In this document: positions 21,417 through 30,536 of the stretch, one piece after another | How positions within the stretch are numbered: the stretch's first letter is position 1 | Layout: each line of letters begins with the position of its first letter | Origin: Saccharomycopsis fibuligera x Saccharomycopsis cf. fibuligera | Lineage: Eukaryota; Ascomycota; Saccharomycetes; Ascoideales; Saccharomycopsidaceae | Reading direction: 5' to 3' | DNA length: 64,000 bases | NCBI GenBank assembly: GCA_001936135.1 | Contig: CP012813.1 | Location: forward strand, 124,001-188,000 | Position numbers and translations under genes: made by a program | Notes under the pieces: generated by a model | Seen by the model: the letters and a program-made list of their open reading frames with translations, nothing else | Database searches by the model: none | What the model was told of the DNA's origin: nothing

Positions 21417-23471
21417 ATGGCTAAAAGAAAGAACGAGGCTAAAGGGGCAGCTAAAATAAAAAAGCAGCGTCTTGAAGAAGACAGAATATTGTCGTCGGGA
21501 TTCGGTAGTTTGGGTGTCGATAGCGAAGATGAGGAAGGTGCTGAAGATGATGATTTTGCAGATGAAGTTGGTGCAGCTGAAGAGCAAAGGGAAGAAGACT
21601 CGGAGGAGGAGTATAGTAGCGACGCAGGAGAAGAAGAGAAAGGAAGTGATTGGGAAAATGAAGAACAAGATTATGAGAATAGACCAAGAACTTTAGCCAA
21701 TAACAAGAGATTAGTGGAAGGGTTGCCTATAAAGACCAGTGAGGGTAGAATCCAGAGGACGGTTAGAGAAGAATCAGATGATGAAGCCAAGCAAGAAAGC
21801 GATGATGATGAGGAAGCTGAAGAAGAGCAAAATTCTAAAAACCCAGAAGGTGAAGAACAAGAAGAAGATGAAGAAAGTGATTTTGAAGAAGTTTATCAAC
21901 AACCTGATAATTTAACCGAAGAAGAAAAACTTGTTCAATTACAAGAAGATATTGCAGAATCAGTTGAGAAATTGATTGAACAACCCGAAGAAAATGTTTC
22001 GTCATTGACAAGACTTCGTAAAATGGCTCAATCAAGAAATCCAAATACTTCCAGATACTCGTTATTAGCCCTTGTTCCAGTATTCAAGAGTATAGTGCCA
22101 GGTTACAGAATCAGACCTTTGACAGAAGTGGAGAAGAAGGAAAAAGTGTCTAAAGAAATTGCTAAATTAAGAGGTTTTGAACAAACTTTGTTAGCAAATT
22201 ACAAAGCATACATAAATATTTTATCCAATAATGGCAAGAATTTCACGAAAGATACTTTTGCTGCTAGAACATCTATAACTGCTGCTTGTGAACTTATTAG
22301 CAATTTATCTCATTTTAATTTTATTGAGGATTTATTGGGAATAGTGATTAGATATGTGTGCAGATTTAAAGGAGATTTACCAAAACATACAGAAGACGAA
22401 GAAAAAATGCAAAACATTGCTCTTTTTCAACGTTGCATTTCAGCTTTGAGAGAGCAACTCAAAGAAGATGTGACCTATGGTAAAATTTCATTTGACATAT
22501 GCAGATTGATATCCAAATCTTTGAAACAGAGAAGATTTCAAGTTAATAAAGAAGTAGTGGGCTTGTATTTGTCACTTTCCATTTTGTCAGATTATGATCC
22601 ACAAAATGCATTTTCTGACGATAATGACAAGGTCAAGATAAAGAAAAAGGATAGAGTTCATTTGTCCAAGAAAGAACGTAAAGCTAGAAAAGAACGTAAA
22701 GAAATTGATGAGGAAATGAGAAAAGCTGAATTACAAGTATCTGCTGAAGAAAGAGACAGAAATCAAGCTGAAGTACTTAAGGTGGTATTATCCAATTATT
22801 TGCAAGTTTTGAAAACCAGAAATGACCATTTGATGGCAACTGTGTTGGAAGGGTTGGCCGAATATGGTTTCATGGCTAATCTTGAGTTGATTGGTGATTT
22901 TCTCGCCATCATGAAAGAATTGATTTATGATATATCGAGTGAGCAGCATCTTAATGACCATATGATTAAACAAATTATGTTTTGTATAGTGACATCGTTC
23001 ACGCTTGTTGCTAGTGGATCCAACAAGATCAGAATGGATATGTCCAAATTCATTGATGTCTTGTATGCGATTCTTTTGGAAGTGGCTGTTGATGAAGAAA
23101 TTAATAAGTCTATCAAATTATTGATAAGGACCTTGGAAACAATATTTATAAATACCAAATCAAGTCCAAGAGTCAGAAACCTTGCATTCACCAAGAAGAT
23201 ATACATGCTTCTCTTGAGCACTAGTGAAAAACCAAGTTTGGCGTTGCTTAGCTTCTTGACTAAACTTATGGACAAGGCACCAGAAATCAAGGGGATGTTT
23301 AGCATTGATGATAGAGTCGAGAACGGTTTTTTTGTGCTTGATGCAGAACATCCAAACAGAAGTAATGCCGAAGCTGCTTCTATTTGGGAAAATAGTTTGC
23401 TTGTTCATCATTATTGCCCTAGTATTTCTAAAGCTGCTAAGCTGCTTTTGAAACAATCTCGTTCCAATTAG
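21417..23471 (+). CDS. NOC3: Nucleolar complex protein 3
   Basis: A 684-residue frame from ATG 21417, close to the usual Noc3 length. It begins MAKRKNEAKGAAKIKKQR, then has an acidic tract (about residues 35-165, many DDE/EEE runs), then the Noc3 domain starting near LTRLRKMAQSRNPNTSRYSL and PVFKSIVPGYRIRPL at about 195-230. A basic coiled segment (KKKDRVHLSKKERKARKERK) lies near 405-425 and a helical-repeat C-terminal part (the CBF/Mak21-type region) ends at 684. Noc3 pairs with Noc2 in late nucleolar and nucleoplasmic 60S pre-ribosomes and has also been linked to pre-replicative complex assembly. The start is supported by the conserved opening residues. It is convergent with TUM1, 176 bp apart. 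Confidence 0.96.
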   Translation: MAKRKNEAKGAAKIKKQRLEEDRILSSGFGSLGVDSEDEEGAEDDDFADEVGAAEEQREEDSEEEYSSDAGEEEKGSDWENEEQDYENRPRTLANNKRLVEGLPIKTSEGRIQRTVREESDDEAKQESDDDEEAEEEQNSKNPEGEEQEEDEESDFEEVYQQPDNLTEEEKLVQLQEDIAESVEKLIEQPEENVSSLTRLRKMAQSRNPNTSRYSLLALVPVFKSIVPGYRIRPLTEVEKKEKVSKEIAKLRGFEQTLLANYKAYINILSNNGKNFTKDTFAARTSITAACELISNLSHFNFIEDLLGIVIRYVCRFKGDLPKHTEDEEKMQNIALFQRCISALREQLKEDVTYGKISFDICRLISKSLKQRRFQVNKEVVGLYLSLSILSDYDPQNAFSDDNDKVKIKKKDRVHLSKKERKARKERKEIDEEMRKAELQVSAEERDRNQAEVLKVVLSNYLQVLKTRNDHLMATVLEGLAEYGFMANLELIGDFLAIMKELIYDISSEQHLNDHMIKQIMFCIVTSFTLVASGSNKIRMDMSKFIDVLYAILLEVAVDEEINKSIKLLIRTLETIFINTKSSPRVRNLAFTKKIYMLLLSTSEKPSLALLSFLTKLMDKAPEIKGMFSIDDRVENGFFVLDAEHPNRSNAEAASIWENSLLVHHYCPSISKAAKLLLKQSRSN

Positions 23472-23647
23472 ATGAGATGTTGTCAAGCTCAAATCGAGTC
23501 ACGGTAATGATGACAGTTTTTTTCTCGCTTTCTTTTATTTTTCCTGTTTTATTTTTTATTATAGACTCATGCATTCTACAGTGTATAATATACTTTTTAA
23601 TTGATAATTACATTGATAGTTTTTGTTTTTGTTTTTTCGCAACAAGA

Positions 23648-24544
23648 TTATTTACCGAGAATATTTTTTGAGTCAGCTCTTTGAGCATACTCAGTCCAAG
23701 AGCCATCGTAAACTTTCAATCCTTTGCTACCAAAACCAGCAATTTCTAAAGCACTCTTGACAATACAAGCAGTGACACCAGTACCGCACAAAGTAATAAT
23801 TGGCTTGGAGTCATCCACGTTCTTGGAAGAAAACAAGTCAGCCAATTGTTCTTTTGGCAAGAAAGTTTTAGTTTCTGGGTCTAGCAAAGAAGTGGCAGGA
23901 ACATTGGAAGTTCCTGGAGCATGGCCAGAAGGCAAGCCTGGTCTTGGTTCTGGTGCAGTCCCTTCGAATCTTCCTTCGGCTCTAGCGTCGAGAATATGAT
24001 ATTGGGATGATTTGCTTGGATCAGTCACTATGGTATAGATGTCTTCAAACGAAACAACTTTGTCAAGATCAATGCCTTCATTTTGATAATCAGATGGCTC
24101 ATATGGTGATGGCTTAGTAACAGGTGTAGTGTCTATTGGCAACTTTTGGTTCTTGTATGAGAGGAAATTATCGAGCAAGTAGATATTCTTATGCTTGAAA
24201 ACATCAAACATCCAGGCAGCTCTTGGAGCGGAAAAGTTACCAATCTGGTCATACATCACAACATGATCGCTGTTTCTGATGCCTAATCTTGAGACCTGAG
24301 ATTGGAATTGGGTAGTATTGGGCAACATGTGAGGATATGGCGATTTATCGTCTTTGATTTTATCAATGTCTACGAAAATCGCATTTGGAATTCTCGAGGC
24401 TTTGAAAGTGTCAAACCCGAGTTTCTTTACATTGGGCATGTACCAGGTGCAGTCAATGGGAATGACTCTGCTCTGGGGAGTTGATTTTTTCAACAATGTA
24501 GTGAAGTTGATAGGCGAAAGGATTTTGATATTGCTCTTGAACAT
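23648..24544 (-). CDS. TUM1: Thiosulfate / 3-mercaptopyruvate sulfurtransferase
   Basis: A 298-residue frame from ATG 24542-24544. It has two rhodanese domains, an inactive N-terminal one (about 15-145, with VIPIDCTWYMPN and HVVMYDQIGNFSAPRAAWMF) and a catalytic one (about 165-295). The active-site loop is CGTGVTA with Cys253, the form typical of the mercaptopyruvate-sulfurtransferase branch. Tum1 carries sulfur to the Uba4-Urm1 relay for 2-thiolation of wobble uridine in tRNAs and acts in mitochondria and cytosol. The N-terminus (MFKSNIKILSPINFTTLLKK) is basic and could act as a mitochondrial targeting sequence. It shares a 345-bp divergent promoter with NUP145. Confidence 0.95.
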   Translation of the reverse strand: MFKSNIKILSPINFTTLLKKSTPQSRVIPIDCTWYMPNVKKLGFDTFKASRIPNAIFVDIDKIKDDKSPYPHMLPNTTQFQSQVSRLGIRNSDHVVMYDQIGNFSAPRAAWMFDVFKHKNIYLLDNFLSYKNQKLPIDTTPVTKPSPYEPSDYQNEGIDLDKVVSFEDIYTIVTDPSKSSQYHILDARAEGRFEGTAPEPRPGLPSGHAPGTSNVPATSLLDPETKTFLPKEQLADLFSSKNVDDSKPIITLCGTGVTACIVKSALEIAGFGSKGLKVYDGSWTEYAQRADSKNILGK

Positions 24545-24596
24545 TTTGGTGCTTTATTGGGGCTTGTTTATAAATTCAAATGCTCAATCAGTACCA

Positions 24597-24653
24597 TCTT
24601 CATCTTCATATTCATCTTCATATTCATCTTCATCTTCATTTTCATCTTTATCA
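24597..24653. repeat. TTCATC/TTCATA hexanucleotide array
   Basis: About nine imperfect 6-bp units, 53-109 bp upstream of the TUM1 ATG, in its 5' UTR or core promoter. Read on the minus strand they would encode an Asp/Glu/Tyr run, but that frame has no usable start and I reject it as a gene. Confidence 0.9.
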
Positions 24654-24889
24654 AACTGATTTTCGATAACGCCCTTACACACCGACGGTAACAGATTTAC
24701 ACCCGTGCACCAAACCTGGAGAACGAAAAAAAAAATTGAAATCTTGAAATAAACAAAAAACAAAAAAACAAACGGAAGCAACAGCAAAGAGCGTGTGAGC
24801 GACTCAGGGACTATCGCAGACTAGGTGGTAATCAATTGTATAATAATACCCAGGGTGTTCGTTCCGAAAATATAGTCGCTTTACATAAG

Positions 24890-27800
24890 ATGTTTGGCAA
24901 CTTGCAGAGTTCATCTAGTAACAGCAACAGCAATTCCAGCAGCACTGGCTTCTCATTGTTTGGAAACAGTTCGAGCACTAATAACAACAACAACAATAAT
25001 AATATTACAAACAACAACAATGCCAGCACTTTAGGTACCAACACAAATCAATCAGCTGGGTTCCTGTTATTTGGAAACAAACCATCAATTGGCAATCTGG
25101 GAGCTGTCACTAACTCTTTCGGAAGCTCATTTGGTAGTAATGCTGTTGCTCCGCTGAACAATATCAATAACAATTCGGGCGGATTCAGTGGTAAATCAGC
25201 TACTTTGGATGATTCACCATTCGGAATCAGCCTTTCCTTGGAGAAGGTGAAAGAAATGCCAAAATCAATAACAGAAAAAGACGAAGCACCCCTGTCCACC
25301 GCTGATGAATCATCGACCAGCTTCAGTTTTTCACCGCGCTCCAGTAAGTCAAAATTGAAGAAGAAGCAATCTTCGAGTGTTTTGGGGGCTGCATCTCCCA
25401 GCACAAATAAAAAGCCCTCTTTGTACCAAAGTAACATCTTGAATGGAATCAGAAATTCAAAGGCTAATCGTCGCGTTAGTAGCGTGTCATTTAATAACAA
25501 GACATCTGATATTCTTGATACACCATTCCATGGATTGTTCTCGCCAGCTAAAGATAATATAAAATTGAACTTAACGCCCGAAAAGGAAACCCAGTTTTCT
25601 TCCACTTTATCACAACAGTATTCTAAGGATACTTTTGATTTCACTGCTTATAATAACGCGTTTCAGTTCAATTCATTATTCGGCAAAGAAAATATTGTCA
25701 CAAATAATAGTAGCACTACCAACTTACTTGCTGGATACTCTAACATGAAGAAAACTAAGTGTCAGCCTAATGATATTAAAAGATTGGTGATTGATCCTGA
25801 AGTTTCTGCTGCCAAAAGAAGAAAATTACTTGATGGCGCTAAGTCAATAGTTCCAAATCATAATGATAGTACTCAAAGTGCTACTACCGAAGAAAGAACC
25901 GGCTTGTTTGGTAAGAAAAGATTCTTTAGTTTTGGCGCAACTCCTGAAAAGGCTAAATATGTTAGTGAAAAAGATGTTAATAGACCAGTGGTAAACATTA
26001 AGAGGTTTACTAAGCCTCAGGAAGATGCCGAAATAAATGCTAAAGAAAGAGAAGCCAATGAGATTAGAGAACTTGAACAAAAGGTTGAGCAAAATAGAAC
26101 TCCAAATGGCTATTGGTGCTCTCCTTCGGTGAGCAAATTGGCCCAGCTATCATTATCTGAGTTATCTTCGGTAACTAATTTTATAATTGGTCGTAAAGAT
26201 CATGGCCAAATCGCGTTTACTGGTACCGTGGATTTAGTTGACTTTGCCAAGGCTAATTCAAAGTATTCTACAAAATTGAATCTTTATAATAGTTTATTGA
26301 AAGAAGAATTCATTATGTTTCATGACCTGGTAGTTGAAGTCTACCCAGACGGAAATACAAAACCACCTCAAGGTCGCGGTATTAATGTTGAGGCTATAAT
26401 AACTCTTGAAAATATTTATCCTAAAAGAGTAAGAGCCTCAACTGCTCAAGGCGATGACGAATTCAGTATGGATGAAATTAACAAGTTTATATACAAGTTA
26501 AAGAAAAAGAAAGGAATGGAATTTGTCAATTACATTGCAAGCAATGGAAGTTGGTCATTCAAGGTTCAACATTTTAGTATTTGGGGGTTAGTTGATAGTG
26601 ACGAAGAAGATGGAGAAGAAGATGCTGATGATGATACTAGTGGGAAAGAGAAAAAGGTTGGGACCAAGGGCTTTCAGGAGCAAAATGCGGAGTATAAACA
26701 GCCGAAAACACATACTCAAATAAATTTGCTCTCTCAAAAGCAGGAAGATTTACCAATAAAGTCCAGTATTAAAATCCCAGCAAAACGTACACAAAAAATT
26801 GTTGAAAAATTGGCAGGAAAGCAAAAAGGTACAACCAAACAAAGCTCATCATTCAAGCAACAGCAACACAACGTCGAGCAAGATAAATTTGCATTCAAGA
26901 AATTGAAGACAAATGAGGCAGTTTTCCCAGGAAGTTGGAGTTTTAGCGAGGCTAACAATACGGAGCCAGAAGTTGTTGCAGAGCAAGAAAATGCTGCTGA
27001 GAAAGCCAATAATGATCAAGCAAAAGAAGAAGTTGATGCTGCGCCCATCTTGATTGAATCTGAGACTGATTCTAATGTGAGCAGAGAGTCTCCAAGTATG
27101 ACTAAATCTCCAGAAGAAGAACTGGTGGTGGAATTAAGTGCAGAACCAATAGATGTTGACAACAACAGTGGTAATAATAGTACTAATAATAACAAGGCAC
27201 TTGTTAAAGTCCCATCTAGAGAGTCCGGTGTGGATGAACAAGAATTGGAACAGATGAAGAGCATGCTTCTCGATTCCGAGATGTATGAAGATTATGATGG
27301 TCTTGTTAATGAAAAGCCGTATGAGCCCCTTGATGTCGATGAAGATGATTTGAAGATCTTGGATGTTCAACCAGCCAAAATTTTAGAAGCTGTAACCAAT
27401 ACAAGAAGTGATGCTACATGGTCCGATACTTTTGATGAAATCAATGGTGGTATTTCTGTTTTCGATACCAAGATTCAAAAATTGGTAGCTAAAAAAGTAC
27501 CAAAATATCCTTTTGCTATAACTGATAAAGATGAATCAGCTGGTGATAGTTTGGATGATCTTTTATTTGGAGATCTCAACAATTTGATTAATCAGAACGA
27601 AAAAGCGTACAAGAGTTTGAGACTTGGTGGTAACAAAATTTTTGGTAAGTGGGATCATGTTAGTAACCAGATTTTCACAAACGCAACGTTGCAAGGTTTC
27701 AAAAAACCAAAGAATACCGCGGTACAGTTTCATTCGATAAATGAGCATTACGGCATTAATAACAAAAATTCCCTAATTATTGATGATGTGTTTCTCAAAC

Positions 27801-29497
27801 ATTTCAACCTCTCTAACATTGGGAAGAGAGAGTCAACTGACTTTCCAAAAGTCTTGCCTAATGAGAATCTTAAATTTGACTTTTTACTGAAACCATTTAA
27901 AGCCTCTTTTGATGGAAAAGCAAGAGCCGAGGGTAATTTTTGGGATTTAGCATCGATATTGTTTGACGAGTCAAAAATTTTGCAGCACAACAGCTACAAG
28001 GAAATTAACAAACTATCCGAAGATAAGAGAAGAAATCATTTGATCAATCTTTCTAGAATTGAGCTACTCCAATCCTGGTTCAAGTCCCAAATTCAACTTG
28101 ATATTCAAAAATTGAAAGCTGCCATTTATAGCACTGCAAACAATGACAATGATGCTGATGAAAAAGCACTTGAAGAAGTTTTTGTTTTGCTTTGTGATCA
28201 AGAAATACAAAAAGCTATTTTACTTGCACAAAAGAGCAAAAATTTCCATATTGCAGTTCTCATCAGTTTGCTTGGTTCAAATGATGCAAATGTGAGGTTT
28301 TCTGCCAAGAAACAACTTGGGTATTGGCTTTCCAATTCATCAGCCAACTTTATACCTAAACCAATATTAAAGATCTACAAACTATTGACTGGTGACTTTT
28401 TGCTTAGTGGCAATGATGGTATTGATGTTACAGAAGGCTTGGATTGGAAAATTGTGTACAGTTTGTTGATCTCTTATGGTGATGCAAACAAGAATGTTTC
28501 TGATTTGACAAAAGAATTCTTTAGTAAGTATGTGGAAAAACAGAATATCGAAATGAGTTTGGAGTTGGGGATTTTGAAAATATTTAGCTTGTTGGACACG
28601 GTGGATTATGATACTATTGAATCAACATTACTCAAGTTGCAAAATGCACATTCATCTATTCTTGATGTTAGAATTCAATGGTACATCTATGAAATTTTGA
28701 TCCGCAGTAAAGGATTATTGAGCAGTGCGTCATTGTTGAAAGGTGACAAGTTGACTATACTATTTGCGGAACAGTTGATCGGCAGTGGTAAATGGGAAGA
28801 AGCATTGTTTGTCTACTTACACCTTAACGAAGATGAATTAGCTGAGCGGTTGATTAGTAATTTGATTTTTGAAAATATTGACAAGGTGATAACATTGAAG
28901 GGAACCAATGAAGAAACCTCCAATGAATCAAAAAAACTCAACTACTTGATCACTACTTATCAGATACCAAAAAGGCTTTTAGCGTCCGCTATTGCTTTGA
29001 AATACCACTATCTTGGCGATTATCTCAATGAAGCATATGCATTATTGGAAGCTGAGAACTGGATTGAAGCCCATAACATTATATTGAACAAAGTTGCACC
29101 AAACTCGGTCATTGGAGGGGGAAAGCTTCTTGACAAGCTACTCAATCTTATCAATCGCTTCCCTAAAGAAGTTGAAAAACAATTCACGATAGTTGATTGG
29201 TCCAAGGGTCTTGGAGTTTACAAAAACTATATCTTATTGCTATTCAACGGTAATGATGCTACTCTAACCGAGTCACTAGTTGTTAATCTTGCGGTTCACT
29301 TACCTTTGGTAGAGCAACGCAATTTTGAAATCAAAGCAGCAATGAACATTATTTCCAAGTTTGTGGTGAAGAAAAATTTTGATTTGAGTCAGCGCAAAGT
29401 TGAAGTATCAAAATTGTTGAATTTGCCCCTAAGCCAAAGTGAGAAGAATTATATTGCTGAAAGTCACAGTGGCTGCGGTGCTTCACAAGCTGCTTAG
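24890..29497 (+). CDS. NUP145: Self-cleaving nucleoporin (Nup98-Nup96 type)
   Basis: A 1535-residue frame; the ATG at 24890 (MFGNLQSSSS) is chosen because codons upstream lack an ATG and Nup98-type proteins start with an FG motif. Residues 1-400 are Asn/Ser-rich with few FG motifs (SLFG, LLFG, SFGSSFG, GLFG). Residues 407-566 are the autoproteolytic domain ending in VQHFSIWGL; cleavage is expected between Phe562 and Ser563 of the HFS triad. It would release an N-terminal FG nucleoporin and a C-terminal Nup96-type scaffold (563-1535) that joins the Y-shaped Nup84 complex. The C-terminal half starts with an acidic linker, then Lys/Gln-rich and helical solenoid sequence. The product acts at the nuclear pore in transport and mRNA export. 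The FG region looks sparse for the family. Confidence 0.96.
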   Translation: MFGNLQSSSSNSNSNSSSTGFSLFGNSSSTNNNNNNNNITNNNNASTLGTNTNQSAGFLLFGNKPSIGNLGAVTNSFGSSFGSNAVAPLNNINNNSGGFSGKSATLDDSPFGISLSLEKVKEMPKSITEKDEAPLSTADESSTSFSFSPRSSKSKLKKKQSSSVLGAASPSTNKKPSLYQSNILNGIRNSKANRRVSSVSFNNKTSDILDTPFHGLFSPAKDNIKLNLTPEKETQFSSTLSQQYSKDTFDFTAYNNAFQFNSLFGKENIVTNNSSTTNLLAGYSNMKKTKCQPNDIKRLVIDPEVSAAKRRKLLDGAKSIVPNHNDSTQSATTEERTGLFGKKRFFSFGATPEKAKYVSEKDVNRPVVNIKRFTKPQEDAEINAKEREANEIRELEQKVEQNRTPNGYWCSPSVSKLAQLSLSELSSVTNFIIGRKDHGQIAFTGTVDLVDFAKANSKYSTKLNLYNSLLKEEFIMFHDLVVEVYPDGNTKPPQGRGINVEAIITLENIYPKRVRASTAQGDDEFSMDEINKFIYKLKKKKGMEFVNYIASNGSWSFKVQHFSIWGLVDSDEEDGEEDADDDTSGKEKKVGTKGFQEQNAEYKQPKTHTQINLLSQKQEDLPIKSSIKIPAKRTQKIVEKLAGKQKGTTKQSSSFKQQQHNVEQDKFAFKKLKTNEAVFPGSWSFSEANNTEPEVVAEQENAAEKANNDQAKEEVDAAPILIESETDSNVSRESPSMTKSPEEELVVELSAEPIDVDNNSGNNSTNNNKALVKVPSRESGVDEQELEQMKSMLLDSEMYEDYDGLVNEKPYEPLDVDEDDLKILDVQPAKILEAVTNTRSDATWSDTFDEINGGISVFDTKIQKLVAKKVPKYPFAITDKDESAGDSLDDLLFGDLNNLINQNEKAYKSLRLGGNKIFGKWDHVSNQIFTNATLQGFKKPKNTAVQFHSINEHYGINNKNSLIIDDVFLKHFNLSNIGKRESTDFPKVLPNENLKFDFLLKPFKASFDGKARAEGNFWDLASILFDESKILQHNSYKEINKLSEDKRRNHLINLSRIELLQSWFKSQIQLDIQKLKAAIYSTANNDNDADEKALEEVFVLLCDQEIQKAILLAQKSKNFHIAVLISLLGSNDANVRFSAKKQLGYWLSNSSANFIPKPILKIYKLLTGDFLLSGNDGIDVTEGLDWKIVYSLLISYGDANKNVSDLTKEFFSKYVEKQNIEMSLELGILKIFSLLDTVDYDTIESTLLKLQNAHSSILDVRIQWYIYEILIRSKGLLSSASLLKGDKLTILFAEQLIGSGKWEEALFVYLHLNEDELAERLISNLIFENIDKVITLKGTNEETSNESKKLNYLITTYQIPKRLLASAIALKYHYLGDYLNEAYALLEAENWIEAHNIILNKVAPNSVIGGGKLLDKLLNLINRFPKEVEKQFTIVDWSKGLGVYKNYILLLFNGNDATLTESLVVNLAVHLPLVEQRNFEIKAAMNIISKFVVKKNFDLSQRKVEVSKLLNLPLSQSEKNYIAESHSGCGASQAA

Positions 29498-29648
29498 ACA
29501 TCCTGAATGAAAATTGATGACTTACAAAATTTACTACATAATCTCTTTAATTTTTCTTTTCCTAAAAAAATCTTTTGTTTCAAATAGAAAATTGTTCAAA
29601 TTTTTAATTTATTTTAAACTGTATTACAAGTAATCTGACCGTTTGCAT

Positions 29649-29894
29649 TTATAGATCCGGCAGTTGATTGTTCTCCGGTAGTGTCTCTAAAGCTGCGCTA
29701 AGCAGCCGTTGGATGTAGGCCTGCTCCGAGGCAAGTTCCCGATCGCGCAGCCGCATTGTTGTGACATGAAGAGAGATCCTGGTGCCTGTAGTGCACTGGT
29801 AAACAAACAAAACACATTCCTACGAGCTTGCACTTGTTGAATACTCTTCACGTTTTTGCTTCTGTTTCTGTATTTGCTTCTGTAAGTCAGCCAT
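29649..29894 (-). pseudogene. 82-codon frame interrupted by one TAG
   Basis: From ATG 29892-29894 the frame reads MADLQKQIQKQKQKREEYST plus four residues, meets TAG at codon 25, then continues in the same frame for 56 codons (ending TLPENNQLPDL) to a TAA at 29649. The downstream half looks protein-like (HVTTMRLRDRELASEQAYIQ). I do not recognise a family. No canonical splice donor would remove the TAG; the only candidate acceptor, TTTACCAG, would need an intron of under 50 nt with a poor donor. Codon use differs from neighbours: CGG, CCG and three CTG in the last 35 codons. It may be a decayed small gene, a TAG-readthrough case, a sequencing error or a chance frame. Confidence 0.35.
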
Positions 29895-30106
29895 TGTGCT
29901 AGTGTTCTCTAATTATAATTAGCCAATGGGCAAACCTGCGGTCCGCTTCATACTGATCGCGGTGGTGGATCACCAATTTGACAATCGATAGCCGATAGGC
30001 TAGGCTATTTTGATGACAGGTGCATTGTAAGCCAGAGTTTGCGCCAGTTTGCCCCCCAGAAAAAGAAAAAAAAAGCCTATATTGCAATTAAACAGCCTAG
30101 CAAGAT

Positions 30107-30138
30107 AGCTAACTGGCTAACTAGCTAACTAGCTAGGG
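30107..30138. repeat. AGCTAACT 8-bp tandem repeat
   Basis: Four copies of AGCTAACT (one GG variant, one AGCTAGGG end copy). It lies about 80-110 bp upstream of the TATA box of the dehydratase gene, where it could hold regulator sites. Confidence 0.85.
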
Positions 30139-30212
30139 TAAACTGAGGTGAGGCGATATGCCGTATTGATTTAGGTATGGATTCGCCGTGGTCCCGAGGC
30201 CTGTGGTGGATG

Positions 30213-30222
30213 TATATATAAG
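30213..30222 (+). promoter_or_regulatory. TATA box for the dehydratase gene
   Basis: TATATATAAG sits in otherwise mixed sequence, about 315 bp upstream of the ATG at 30537. This is a consensus match only. Confidence 0.5.
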
Positions 30223-30404
30223 GTATGGTAGATGCTGGGCTGATTTGTGAAGTTTGTTCTGTATTATTTTTTGAGCATTGTCCAACTGGATGCTCTTTTT
30301 GATAGTTGCTTCTTGAAAATCATTGCTTTTTTACAAAGCTTGCACAGTATTATTAATTCATTCATAACTGTATTCTCAAAGAAGAGTTGAATACAACTAC
30401 AACT

Positions 30405-30407
<3 letters not shown>

Positions 30408-30444
<37 letters not shown>
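30408..30444. repeat. (AC)n microsatellite
   Basis: About 17 AC units, 93-129 bp upstream of the 30537 ATG, probably within the 5' leader. Confidence 0.95.
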
Positions 30445-30447
<3 letters not shown>

Positions 30448-30536
30448 TTACGTTTGTCTTTTCAACTTAATATTCCTCCTTTTATCTTATTTTGACACAG
30501 CACTATTGCATTTTGTTTCAGATTTAAAAGGCCACG

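Larger units (their letters stand above)
29498..30536. promoter_or_regulatory. NUP145-dehydratase spacer with promoter elements
   Basis: About 1 kb. It contains the interrupted 82-codon minus-strand frame, an AGCTAACT repeat, a TATATAAG box at 30215-30222 (about 315 bp before the next ATG) and an (AC)n tract. The TATA box followed by a long leader suggests that transcription of the dehydratase gene starts near 30250-30300, which is inference. Confidence 0.5.

Noticed and set aside
24584-24787. Minus-strand frame with an Asp/Glu/Tyr repeat tail
   Set aside because: It is the TTCATC repeat read backwards plus promoter sequence of TUM1; the start is unsupported.
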